Source: QHXQ01 sp036389375
Lineage (GTDB): Bacteria > Acidobacteriota > Blastocatellia > Pyrinomonadales > Pyrinomonadaceae
Assembly (NCBI GenBank): GCA_036389375.1
Contig: DASVQA010000187.1
Span: 1-12,783, forward strand
Reading direction: 5' to 3'
Length of the DNA: 12,783 nt
Part shown: in pieces, positions 1 through 6,542 of the stretch
How positions within the stretch are numbered: position 1 is the stretch's first letter
How the letters are laid out: each line of letters starts with the position of its first letter
Translations under genes and position numbers: made by a program
The notes under the pieces: model-generated
The model's input: the letters and a program-made list of their open reading frames with translations, nothing else
Database searches by the model: none
Told to the model about the DNA's origin: nothing

Positions 1-2120
1 GTGGACATGCACTGAAGCGCCAACACGAAAAAGACCATCATCGAAACGGCCACGAGCGGCGTCCACGCCGGTTGCCCATCGGGTCGGCGCGCGTTGCGCA
101 CGGCTTCGATCAAAGAGTCGGACTGCGCGTCGTTTGCATCGCCGACGTTATAGACGATGCTCAAGGTCGAAACCAGCGTCTCGCGTGCGGCGAACGATGC
201 GATCAGACCGATGCCCATCTGCCAGTCGAAACCCAATGGTTTGATGGCCGGTTCGATGAAACGCCCCAGCCGGCCCGCGAAGCTCTGTCGAATCTGTGCG
301 CCGCGCTCGTCCTGTTGCGCCGCGCGGTCGGCTTCTGTCGGCGCGCCCGCCGGTTGACTATCTGGCAGCACGCGCGCGTTGGCCGTTTGCGCGTCATGGG
401 GCGCAGGTTTCGACAGGCGCGGGAAAGTTGCGAGCGCCCACAACAGAATCGAGATGGCGAGGATGACCGTGCCCGCGCGGCGCACAAACATCCACGCGCG
501 CGTCCGCATCGTCTGCGCGATGTTGAGCGGGCTGGGCAGGCGATAGGGCGGCAACTCAAGCACGAGCGGCGGCGGCGGCCCTTTCAGGAGTGTCCGCTTC
601 AAAACCCACGCGACCGCGACCGCAACCGCGATCCCCAGACCGTACATCGCCATGATGATCAGCACGCCGACCGACAGGACGCCGAACACCTTCCGCCCCG
701 TGAAGAACGCCGCGATCATCAACGTGTAGACCGGCAGACGGGCCGAGCAAGACATGAACGGCGCGATCAGGATCGTCGCCAGCCGATCCTTCGGATTCTC
801 AATCGTGCGCGTCGCCATGATGCCGGGAATCGCGCACGCGAAACTGCTCAGGAGCGGCATAAACGCCTTGCCGTGCAAGCCCACGCCGCGCATCAATCGA
901 TCCATCAGAAACGCCGCCCGCGCCATGTAGCCACTGTCTTCCAAAAGCGCGATGAAGAAGAACAGCAACAGAATCTGCGGCAGAAAGACGAGCACGCCGC
1001 CCACGCCCGCGATCACGCCGTCCACCAGCAAGTCTGTCAGCAGACCCGCAGGCAGCGCCCCGCGCACCGCATCGCCCAACGCGCCAAAGCCATGATCGAT
1101 CAAGTCCATCGGCAGTTGCGCCCACGAAAAGATGGTCTGGAAGACGACCATCATCACGCCGACGAGGACGACGGGGCCGAAAAACCTGTGCGTCACCACC
1201 GCATCAATGCGATCCGTAATGGAAGTACGCTCGACGTGCTTGCGGCGGACGGCGTTGCGGGCCGCCTGCTCGATCCAATCGTAGCGCGCAACAAGCGGCT
1301 CTTGCCACCAATCAGGATTCGCCGCCGCCAGCCGCGCCCGCGCCGCCACCACCGCCTGTTGCCGCGCCTCGTTCGGCGGCAATTCGTCCGCGTACAGTTC
1401 CGTCAACGCCGCGTGCCGCTCCGCGCCCGCCGCACGTTCGTCACGATGAGCCTGTTCGGGCCCGTGCCCGTTCGCGCCTGCGAGCGCCAGCAACTCGCGC
1501 TCGGCCGCTTCCGACAGACGCCAGCCCGTCCCGCAACGCCCTTCCGCACATGCGGCTTGCAAAACGGCCGCCGCCAGCGCTTCAAGCCCACGCCGCTGCG
1601 TCGCCACGACGGGCACGACGGGCACGCCGAGCGCCGCGCCCAACTGTCCGGCGTCAATCTCCAAACCGCGCCGCGTGGCCAGGTCAACCATCGTCAACGC
1701 GACGACGAGCGGGCGGCCGGTTTCGAGCAGTTGAGTGACGAGGTAGAGGTTGCGTTCGAGGTTCGTCGCGTCCACGACGGCGACGACCACATCAGGCACG
1801 GGCACGACGCCGCTCATGCGCCCCATGATCACGTCGCGCGCGATCTCTTCATCAATCGAGGCGGCGGCGAGACTGTAGAGACCGGGCAGATCGACGAGCC
1901 GCGCCTGCGTCGGCCCTTCCGTCGCCGGCAGCGACCACATGCCCTCCTTGCGCTCGACGGTCACGCCCGGATAGTTCGCCACCTTCTGCCGCAAACCGGT
2001 CAGCGCATTAAACAGACTCGTCTTGCCTGCGTTTGGATTGCCGGCGAGCGCCACCGTCAACGCCCGCGCACGGACGTTGGTCGCGGTCGGATCGGCCGAT
2101 AGGGTAGGGGCAGCGTTCAT
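1..2120 (-). CDS. feoB: Ferrous iron transport protein B (FeoB), C-terminus cut by window edge
   Basis: Inner-membrane Fe(II) transporter with an N-terminal cytosolic G domain. My translation of the minus strand shows G1 GNPNAGKTS (residues 27-35), a G2 Thr at 54 in PGVTVE and G3 DLPG (77-80). The G4 position reads LTMVD (Thr143, Asp146), where the family has NxxD. The membrane part shows CAIPGIMATRTI (Cys429) and MSCSARLPVY (Cys458), hallmarks of the FeoB Gate domains. About 706 codons lie in the window; the family is usually 700-800 residues, so only the last few dozen are missing. The ATG at 2120 is chosen because it gives a normal lead into G1. An in-frame ATG at 2150 would add MLDTRRFFYV, and neither start has a clear Shine-Dalgarno. 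It is the second gene of feoA-feoB, after a 102-nt gap with repeats. The family assignment is firm; the start is not. Confidence 0.97.
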   Translation of the reverse strand, partial: MNAAPTLSADPTATNVRARALTVALAGNPNAGKTSLFNALTGLRQKVANYPGVTVERKEGMWSLPATEGPTQARLVDLPGLYSLAAASIDEEIARDVIMGRMSGVVPVPDVVVAVVDATNLERNLYLVTQLLETGRPLVVALTMVDLATRRGLEIDAGQLGAALGVPVVPVVATQRRGLEALAAAVLQAACAEGRCGTGWRLSEAAERELLALAGANGHGPEQAHRDERAAGAERHAALTELYADELPPNEARQQAVVAARARLAAANPDWWQEPLVARYDWIEQAARNAVRRKHVERTSITDRIDAVVTHRFFGPVVLVGVMMVVFQTIFSWAQLPMDLIDHGFGALGDAVRGALPAGLLTDLLVDGVIAGVGGVLVFLPQILLLFFFIALLEDSGYMARAAFLMDRLMRGVGLHGKAFMPLLSSFACAIPGIMATRTIENPKDRLATILIAPFMSCSARLPVYTLMIAAFFTGRKVFGVLSVGVLIIMAMYGLGIAVAVAVAWVLKRTLLKGPPPPLVLELPPYRLPSPLNIAQTMRTRAWMFVRRAGTVILAISILLWALATFPRLSKPAPHDAQTANARVLPDSQPAGAPTEADRAAQQDERGAQIRQSFAGRLGRFIEPAIKPLGFDWQMGIGLIASFAARETLVSTLSIVYNVGDANDAQSDSLIEAVRNARRPDGQPAWTPLVAVSMMVFFVLALQCMS

Positions 2121-2152
2121 AACATAAAAAAAGCGCCGGGTGTCGAGCATAG

Positions 2153-2205
2153 AATACTGAGCAGATGAAGCGACTCAGTACCCGCTCAGCACACAGCACT
2201 CAACA
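2153..2205. repeat. Palindromic heptamer repeat cluster in the feoA-feoB gap
   Basis: A perfect 7-bp inverted repeat, TACTGAG (2155-2161) and CTCAGTA (2174-2180), encloses a 12-nt loop. After four bases come three degenerate tandem heptamers: CTCAGCA (2185-2191), CACAGCA (2192-2198), CTCAACA (2199-2205). The cluster occupies about half of the spacer between feoA and feoB. In transcribed RNA the inverted repeat could form a small hairpin. It lacks an adjacent T-run, so it is not a good intrinsic terminator. Confidence 0.6.
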
Positions 2206-2222
2206 AGGCAGCACGCGGCTAC

Positions 2223-2522
2223 TTAGATTTCGTTACTTAGTGCGACGCTGATCGTCTGCGCTTCGGCGCGGCGCAGGGCCAAATCGTAGCCGCGCACGCG
2301 CACCTGAATCGGATCGCCGAGCGGCGCAGCCTTGACCACACAGACCGGCGCACCCGGCACGACGCCCATCTCCATCAGTCGCCGCGCCACCGCACCCTCG
2401 CCGCCCACTGCGACCACGCGCGCCGTCCGACCGTGTGGCAACTGGCCGAGCGTCGTCGTGCCGTTCTGTTTAGTCGCGCCGAGGGGAGCGCCCGTCGCCT
2501 CTTTATGATTTGCAGCCATCAT
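2223..2522 (-). CDS. feoA: Ferrous iron transport protein A (FeoA)
   Basis: Small cytosolic SH3-like partner of FeoB, thought to modulate Fe(II) uptake. The 99-residue product has the FeoA pattern: LGQLPHGRTARVVAV, then ARRLMEMGVVPGAPVCVV (near 45-62), then DPIQVRVRGYDLALRRAEAQTI. The roughly 25-residue N-terminal extension is a little longer than in the shortest homologues. Two adjacent ATGs (2522 and 2519) are possible starts. The sequence AAAGGAAA lies about 13 nt upstream as a weak ribosome site. It is the first gene of the iron operon, behind the promoter at 2600-2628, with a leader of about 70 nt. The assignment is firm on motif and on position before feoB. Confidence 0.95.
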   Translation of the reverse strand: MMAANHKEATGAPLGATKQNGTTTLGQLPHGRTARVVAVGGEGAVARRLMEMGVVPGAPVCVVKAAPLGDPIQVRVRGYDLALRRAEAQTISVALSNEI

Positions 2523-2599
2523 GGGGATTTTACGTTTCCTTTAACACGCCTGCGCGTTGGATGATTGCCGGCCTTGAGCGGGTTTACGCCCGAGTCAGC

Positions 2600-2628
2600 A
2601 GTATAGGGGAATTGAAAATAGATTTCAA
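2600..2628 (-). promoter_or_regulatory. Sigma-70-type promoter of feoAB
   Basis: Read on the minus strand, a -35 TTGAAA (2623-2628) and a -10 TATACT (2600-2605) are separated by exactly 17 bp. Each hexamer matches the consensus at five of six positions. Transcription would start near 2593, leaving about 70 nt of leader before the feoA ATG. Confidence 0.75.
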
Positions 2629-2630
2629 TT
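2610..2630. promoter_or_regulatory. Fur-box-like palindrome over the feoAB -35 element
   Basis: A 21-bp dyad has perfect 8-bp arms, AATTGAAA (2610-2617) and TTTCAATT (2623-2630), around a 5-bp centre. The arm nearer feoB-distal DNA covers the -35 hexamer. Aligned by its centre to the 7-1-7 Fur consensus (TGATAAT-N-ATTATCA), it matches at about 10 of 14 positions on the minus strand. A Fur-family repressor on an iron uptake operon is the simplest reading; a DtxR/MntR-type regulator cannot be excluded. Confidence 0.55.
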
Positions 2631-2654
2631 TCATCGCAAAGAATTTTTCACCCG

Positions 2655-2693
2655 GCCCGCCCAGAGGCGAAAACAGAGGTGAAAACGGCGGGC
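2655..2693. repeat. Hairpin with a tandem 12-mer in its loop
   Basis: GCCCGCC (2655-2661) and GGCGGGC (2687-2693) pair over 7 bp. The loop is almost exactly two 12-mers with one mismatch: AGAGGCGAAAAC (2663-2674) and AGAGGTGAAAAC (2675-2686). It lies 17 nt downstream of the stop codon of the DUF3108 gene. There is no T-run in that direction, so it is at best a weak or factor-dependent 3' end signal. Confidence 0.4.
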
Positions 2694-2709
2694 GGCTCGA
2701 CCTTCGGGC

Positions 2710-4260
2710 TTACTGCCGCGTGAGCGGGATGATTGAGAGGTCGGCACGGACAGGGCCGATGGGCGTGGTCGCGGTCAGGCGCAGGGGCAGGCGGCGGCGG
2801 TCAATGCTGACCCAGAGGCGCAGGGCGAGGCGGTCGCCTTGCGCTTCGTCGGTGGCAAGCGCGAGTTGGACTGCGGGGATGCGCTGCCCGCCGAGTTCTA
2901 TGGTTTCGCGTTTGAGCGCCGTGATAAAGAGCGTGCGCGGGCGCTTATTGATGAGGATTGAGACGGCGTTGCGCTTGGGCGGCGTCAGGTCAAAGGAGCG
3001 CAACGCGTAGAGCACGGAGACCCAATCATACGTGCCGACGGGGATCTCAATCGGTCTGCCGTCGCTCGCAGTAGCCGAGCCGCGTTCCTGATCTACGCTG
3101 ACCGTCCCTTGCGAACGATGTCGCCCCTCCTGCACGCGCAACTCCGTGCGGAAGGGCAGGAGCGTTCGCGCGTCCACGTAAGCATCTATCTTGTCGCTCA
3201 CGGGGAACAGGCGCTGACCGGCTTCTGTGGTGTAGAGGGTTGCGCTCAGCAGTATGCCGTCGTGGCTGAAGTAGACGCCGCGTGAGCGCACCTGAAAGTT
3301 GGCGATGCCGACGGGCTGCGTGGCCGTGCCGAGATAAAAGTTGAAACTCAACTGCTCGCCGATCTGGAACGGCAGATTGATGAGCGGCTTTGGCTCGGTG
3401 TTGATGTCGCGTGGCTTGAGCGTCGGGCGCTGCGTCGGGGCCGGTTGCGCCGCGACGGCGACCGGCTGGGCCGGCTCGATCACGTCCAGACTCGCAAGCT
3501 CTGCGCGCAACTCGCCGGCCGGCAGACGCGCGCTGACGACGACAGGTGTGTGATTCGCGTCGTCCGTAAAATAGACGCGCACGCGATATTTGTCGGCCGT
3601 CGCGTCGCCGCGCACGCGTATCTGCCCGACGACCGCGTTAAACGAGCCGGCCGGAGTCTTCACCGTCTCGCGCCCCATCATGCGTAGTTCCGCCTGATAC
3701 TGCGCGCCGTTGTTCTGCACGCTCAGCGGATAGATTGCGCCGGGTGCGAGCGGCTGCGTGCGCAGGAAGTAGAGCGCCGACAGTAGGTCGAAGGTCGCAG
3801 GCGCACTGTCTTCAGTCTTGGTGCTGGCGTCAATGATTTCGGAATCGGTGGCGAGCGAGCCGCTGGTGACGGTGGGCGGCGGGTCGGGCGAGCGTTTGAC
3901 GAGTTGCGTGTGGAAGGGCAGCCCCGTCTTGGGATCGACGTAAGCGACGTAGTCGTTATTGATCGAGTAGATGGCGGCGCGCACAGCTTCGACGGTGACG
4001 ACGCGCGCGCGCAACTCTACACCCTCGTGGTTGAAATATGTGCCGCGCCCCGCGATTAGTAGTTCGACGTGCGCGGCGGGCGCGAAGGTGGAGAAGGTGA
4101 CGCTGTAAGTGAGTTTTTCGCCGACCCGGTAGGGCGACTGGCCGGGCGCACCTGCGGCGGCGTCGCCCGCGGCGCTCTGCTGTGCCGAGCCGGCCGCCAT
4201 GCACGCGCAGAGGCAGAATAAGATTGTCAGTGCCCGCAGCAGGCGTCCCCTTAGCTGCAA
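2710..4260 (-). CDS. Secreted protein with two tandem DUF3108 domains
   Basis: A 516-residue protein of unknown function. A basic and hydrophobic N-terminus (about 1-26, ending near AAGSAQQ) is a signal peptide; LCAC at 17-20 is a possible lipobox, so it may be a lipoprotein. Two homologous halves follow. YRVGEKLTYSV (from 44), GTYFNHEGVELRA and YVDPKTGLPFHTQL in the first half match FQIGEQLSFNF (from 298), GVYFSHDGILLSA and YVDARTLLPFRTEL in the second. FDLLSALYFLR (157-167) matches YDWVSVLYALR (411-421). A Pro/Ala-rich linker (about 261-295) joins them. The start is a TTG at 4258-4260, with AAGGGG 10 nt upstream and an in-frame stop just before. The next internal ATG (residue 21) would lose the signal peptide. 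DUF3108 is an uncharacterised envelope family, so I give no biochemical role. Confidence 0.85.
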   Translation of the reverse strand: MQLRGRLLRALTILFCLCACMAAGSAQQSAAGDAAAGAPGQSPYRVGEKLTYSVTFSTFAPAAHVELLIAGRGTYFNHEGVELRARVVTVEAVRAAIYSINNDYVAYVDPKTGLPFHTQLVKRSPDPPPTVTSGSLATDSEIIDASTKTEDSAPATFDLLSALYFLRTQPLAPGAIYPLSVQNNGAQYQAELRMMGRETVKTPAGSFNAVVGQIRVRGDATADKYRVRVYFTDDANHTPVVVSARLPAGELRAELASLDVIEPAQPVAVAAQPAPTQRPTLKPRDINTEPKPLINLPFQIGEQLSFNFYLGTATQPVGIANFQVRSRGVYFSHDGILLSATLYTTEAGQRLFPVSDKIDAYVDARTLLPFRTELRVQEGRHRSQGTVSVDQERGSATASDGRPIEIPVGTYDWVSVLYALRSFDLTPPKRNAVSILINKRPRTLFITALKRETIELGGQRIPAVQLALATDEAQGDRLALRLWVSIDRRRLPLRLTATTPIGPVRADLSIIPLTRQ

Positions 4261-4364
4261 CAGTCGCTTTCCCCTTTATCGCGGACTCGGCCGACCCGCG
4301 CATTAGAGCGCAGCGGGCCAGACCTTACACGCCCTATGCGCCGGTGCTGTTCCTAAAGATGCGG

Positions 4365-4381
4365 CCGGGAGGCAGATGTTA
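4365..4381 (-). promoter_or_regulatory. Possible extended -10 for the DUF3108 gene
   Basis: The minus strand reads TGGTAACAT, an extended -10 of form TGn plus TAACAT (4376-4381). The -35 region 18 bp upstream (TTCATG) is weak. This would give a leader of a little over 100 nt before the TTG start. It is a tentative call. Confidence 0.3.
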
Positions 4382-4427
4382 CCAGATTTTCAGAGCAAGC
4401 ATGAAGGAGGGCGGGCAGCAGGACTAC

Positions 4428-4488
4428 GGGCTGAGGGCTGAAAGATGAAGAAGCAGCAACAGTCTTTCCTTCATCCTTCATCCCTCAT
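4428..4488. repeat. Inverted clusters of degenerate tandem heptamers
   Basis: The left cluster has GGGCTGA (4428-4434), GGGCTGA (4435-4441) and AAGATGA (4442-4448). The right cluster has CCTTCAT (4468-4474), CCTTCAT (4475-4481) and CCCTCAT (4482-4488). The clusters are in opposite orientation, so GATGAAG (4444-4450) pairs perfectly with CTTCATC (4469-4475). The element ends 3 nt past the pyrF stop and could form a 3' hairpin on that mRNA. It resembles in style the heptamer cluster between feoA and feoB, and both hold AGATGAAG next to a palindrome arm. Confidence 0.6.
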
Positions 4489-4491
4489 ACG

Positions 4492-5217
4492 TCATTCCTT
4501 AACTGCTGCTTGTGTCATCTCGGCGCTGATCTCTGCGGCGGCGCGGAGCGGATCGCTGGCGTTCAGGATCGCGCGCCCGACGACGAGGTAATCAGCCCCG
4601 GCGCGGACGGCTTCCGTCGGCGTCAACACGCGTTTCTGGTCGTCTTGCGCCGCAGCGCGCGGACGCACGCCCGGCGTGACGATGAGGAAGTCTGCGCGTG
4701 TAACGGCCGCGCGCACGAGCGCGATCTCGTGCGGCGAGGCCACCACGCCGTCCAGCCCACACGCGGCGGCGAGCCGCGCAAGGCGCGTGACCTGTGCGGC
4801 GGGCGCATCGGCAACGCCGATCTCCGCGAGCGTCGCCGCGTCGCTGCTGGTCAGCACCGTGACGGCGATCAGGCTGGGGCGCGGCAAGCCTTCGCGCGCG
4901 GCCGTCTCGGCGGTCGCTTCAGCCGCGCGCCTGAGCATCTCCGCGCCGCCCGCCGCGTGTACATTAAAGAGCGTGACGCCGAGCCGCACCGCCTCGCGGC
5001 ACGCGCCCGCGACCGTGTTCGGGATGTCGTGAAACTTCAGATCGAGAAAGACGCGCCCGCCCGCGCCGACAATCTCGCGCACAAAATCGGGGCCGGCCGC
5101 CGTGAAGAGTTGCGACCCGATCTTGAACATGCCTGCGTGCGCGCGCAGCTTGTGCCACAGCGCGCGCGCCTCCGTTGCGCTGTCAACGTCGAGCGCGATG
5201 ATCAATTTATCATTCAT
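4492..5217 (-). CDS. pyrF: Orotidine 5'-phosphate decarboxylase
   Basis: Cytosolic TIM-barrel enzyme for the last step of UMP synthesis, OMP to UMP plus CO2. The 241-residue protein has normal family length. It shows LIIALDVDS (5-13) and the catalytic signature DLKFHDIPNTV, with Asp59, Lys61 and Asp64. The phosphate-binding end reads TPGVRPRAAAQDDQKRV followed by GADYLVVGRAI. The ATG at 5217 is chosen because the family begins directly at the first beta strand. The open frame runs further upstream, but that part overlaps pyrD and does not look like PyrF. No strong Shine-Dalgarno precedes it. It follows pyrD by 26 nt on the same strand, so the two are probably one transcript. Confidence 0.97.
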   Translation of the reverse strand: MNDKLIIALDVDSATEARALWHKLRAHAGMFKIGSQLFTAAGPDFVREIVGAGGRVFLDLKFHDIPNTVAGACREAVRLGVTLFNVHAAGGAEMLRRAAEATAETAAREGLPRPSLIAVTVLTSSDAATLAEIGVADAPAAQVTRLARLAAACGLDGVVASPHEIALVRAAVTRADFLIVTPGVRPRAAAQDDQKRVLTPTEAVRAGADYLVVGRAILNASDPLRAAAEISAEMTQAAVKE

Positions 5218-5243
5218 AAAGTTGCCACAGTCGGCCTTAACCT

Positions 5244-6383
5244 TTACACAGTGACGGAGCGGTGCGCACCTTCGGCCGATAGCTCGTGCGCGCGACAGCC
5301 CACGGCTTCGTCGAGCGTGTGAAAACCATCCTGCCGGGCCAGCCGCGCCAGCCCCTCGTTGATGTTGCGCGCGATGCCTACGCCTTCGTACACGAATCCC
5401 GTGTAGAGTTGCAACAGGCTCGCCCCGGCGCAAACTTTAGCCCACGCATCGGCCGCGTTGAAGATGCCGCCGACGCCGATGATCGTAAGCGAGCCGCGCG
5501 CCAGCCGGTAGAGCGTAGCCACGATCTCTGTGGCGCGCTGCCGCAAAGGCGCACCGCTTAAGCCGCCCGCGCCATAAGCCGCGACAGTCGGCGCGGGCGT
5601 GCGCAAGTGTGTCCGGCTCGTCGTTGTGTTCGTGGCGACGATGCCGGCCAGTTGCGCGCGCTGCGCCACGTCAACGATCAGTTCGAGTTCGCGCACGTCT
5701 AAGTCGGGTGCGACTTTGACGAGCAGCGGGACGGGCGTGCGCGCGTGCGCGGCGGCGAGTTCACGATTGCGCTGTTGCAGCGCACCGAGCAGCGCCGCCA
5801 GCGCGTCGGCGCGTTGCAACTCGCGCAGGTTGGGTGTATTCGGTGAACTGATGTTGACGGTCACGTAATCGGCGTGTGCGTAGATAAGCTCAAAGCTGGC
5901 TAGATAATCGGGCACGGCCGCCGCCACTTCGACCACGCGGCTCTTGCCGATGTTGATGCCCAACACACCGGCGCGCGCGACACGCTGCAAACGCCGTGCG
6001 AGCGCCGCCGCGCCTTCGTTGTTGAAGCCCTGCCGGTTAATCAACGCGCGGTCGGCCGGCAGACGAAACAGGCGCGGGCGCGGATTGCCCGGCTGTGGCT
6101 GATGCGTCACCGTGCCGACTTCGACGAAGCCGAAACCGAGCGCGCCGAGTTGCCTAACGGCCACGCCGTTCTTATCGAACCCGGCCGCCAGTCCGACCGG
6201 ATTGCTGAACGTCAACCCGAAACGGGTCAAAGGCCCGAACGGCGTGCGACAGAAACGGCGGGCCGCCGCCGTGCGGGCCGCGTCTGATCTGAGCGCGGTT
6301 TGCAGTGTGTGCAGCGCCAGTTCGTGCGCCGTCTCCGGGTCGAGACGGAACAGCGCGGGGCGCAGGATGGAGCGATAGAGCAT
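5244..6383 (-). CDS. pyrD: Dihydroorotate dehydrogenase (quinone), class 2
   Basis: FMN enzyme that oxidises dihydroorotate to orotate with quinone as acceptor, at the inner face of the membrane. The 379-residue protein has the N-terminal amphipathic helix typical of class 2 (LYRSILRPALFRLDPETAHEL). It also shows NPVGLAAGFDKNG (61-73), INRQGFNNEG (115-124) and NISSPNTPNLR (177-187), which holds the catalytic Ser. Further on are LLVKVAPDLD, ATNTTTSR (250-257), GGLSGAPL and the FMN-phosphate loop IIGVGGIFNAADA. The ATG at 6383 fits the family start. An ATG at 6419 would add 12 residues but lies at or before the likely transcription start. It is the first gene of pyrD-pyrF, so the fourth and sixth pathway steps sit together on the opposite strand from pyrRBC. 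Confidence 0.97.
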   Translation of the reverse strand: MLYRSILRPALFRLDPETAHELALHTLQTALRSDAARTAAARRFCRTPFGPLTRFGLTFSNPVGLAAGFDKNGVAVRQLGALGFGFVEVGTVTHQPQPGNPRPRLFRLPADRALINRQGFNNEGAAALARRLQRVARAGVLGINIGKSRVVEVAAAVPDYLASFELIYAHADYVTVNISSPNTPNLRELQRADALAALLGALQQRNRELAAAHARTPVPLLVKVAPDLDVRELELIVDVAQRAQLAGIVATNTTTSRTHLRTPAPTVAAYGAGGLSGAPLRQRATEIVATLYRLARGSLTIIGVGGIFNAADAWAKVCAGASLLQLYTGFVYEGVGIARNINEGLARLARQDGFHTLDEAVGCRAHELSAEGAHRSVTV

Positions 6384-6432
6384 CGAGCAGTCGTTGATAA
6401 GCGACAAATGACAGGTCACGATCCGGCGCAGG

Positions 6433-6462
6433 ATTCTAACTTGTCAACGTGCTTATGCTCAA
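6433..6462 (-). promoter_or_regulatory. Likely promoter of pyrD-pyrF
   Basis: On the minus strand a -35 TTGAGC (6457-6462) and a -10 TAGAAT (6433-6438) are 18 bp apart. Transcription from about 6426 gives a leader of some 43 nt to the ATG at 6383. A consensus TTGACA lies just before the -10 but is too close to act with it. I see no terminator hairpin in the leader, so there is no sign of attenuation at pyrD. Confidence 0.45.
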
Positions 6463-6542
6463 AGGTGCTCCAACACCGGCAGCATGATCTGGCCGCACGA
6501 GTTGAGCGCGCGTGAGCCGCCTCTAACTCGCGTTGTTTGGCC

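Noticed and set aside
72..2102. A 676-residue open frame on the plus strand
   Set aside because: It is antisense to feoB, has extreme Arg/His/Gln content and no domain; feoB on the minus strand has all its motifs.
5218..5433. 72-residue N-terminal extension of the pyrF frame
   Set aside because: It overlaps the 3' end of pyrD in another frame, is Arg-rich, and PyrF proteins begin at the ATG at 5217.
6384..6419. ATG at 6419 as the pyrD start
   Set aside because: It adds 12 residues before the membrane helix typical of class 2 enzymes and leaves almost no leader from the predicted promoter.
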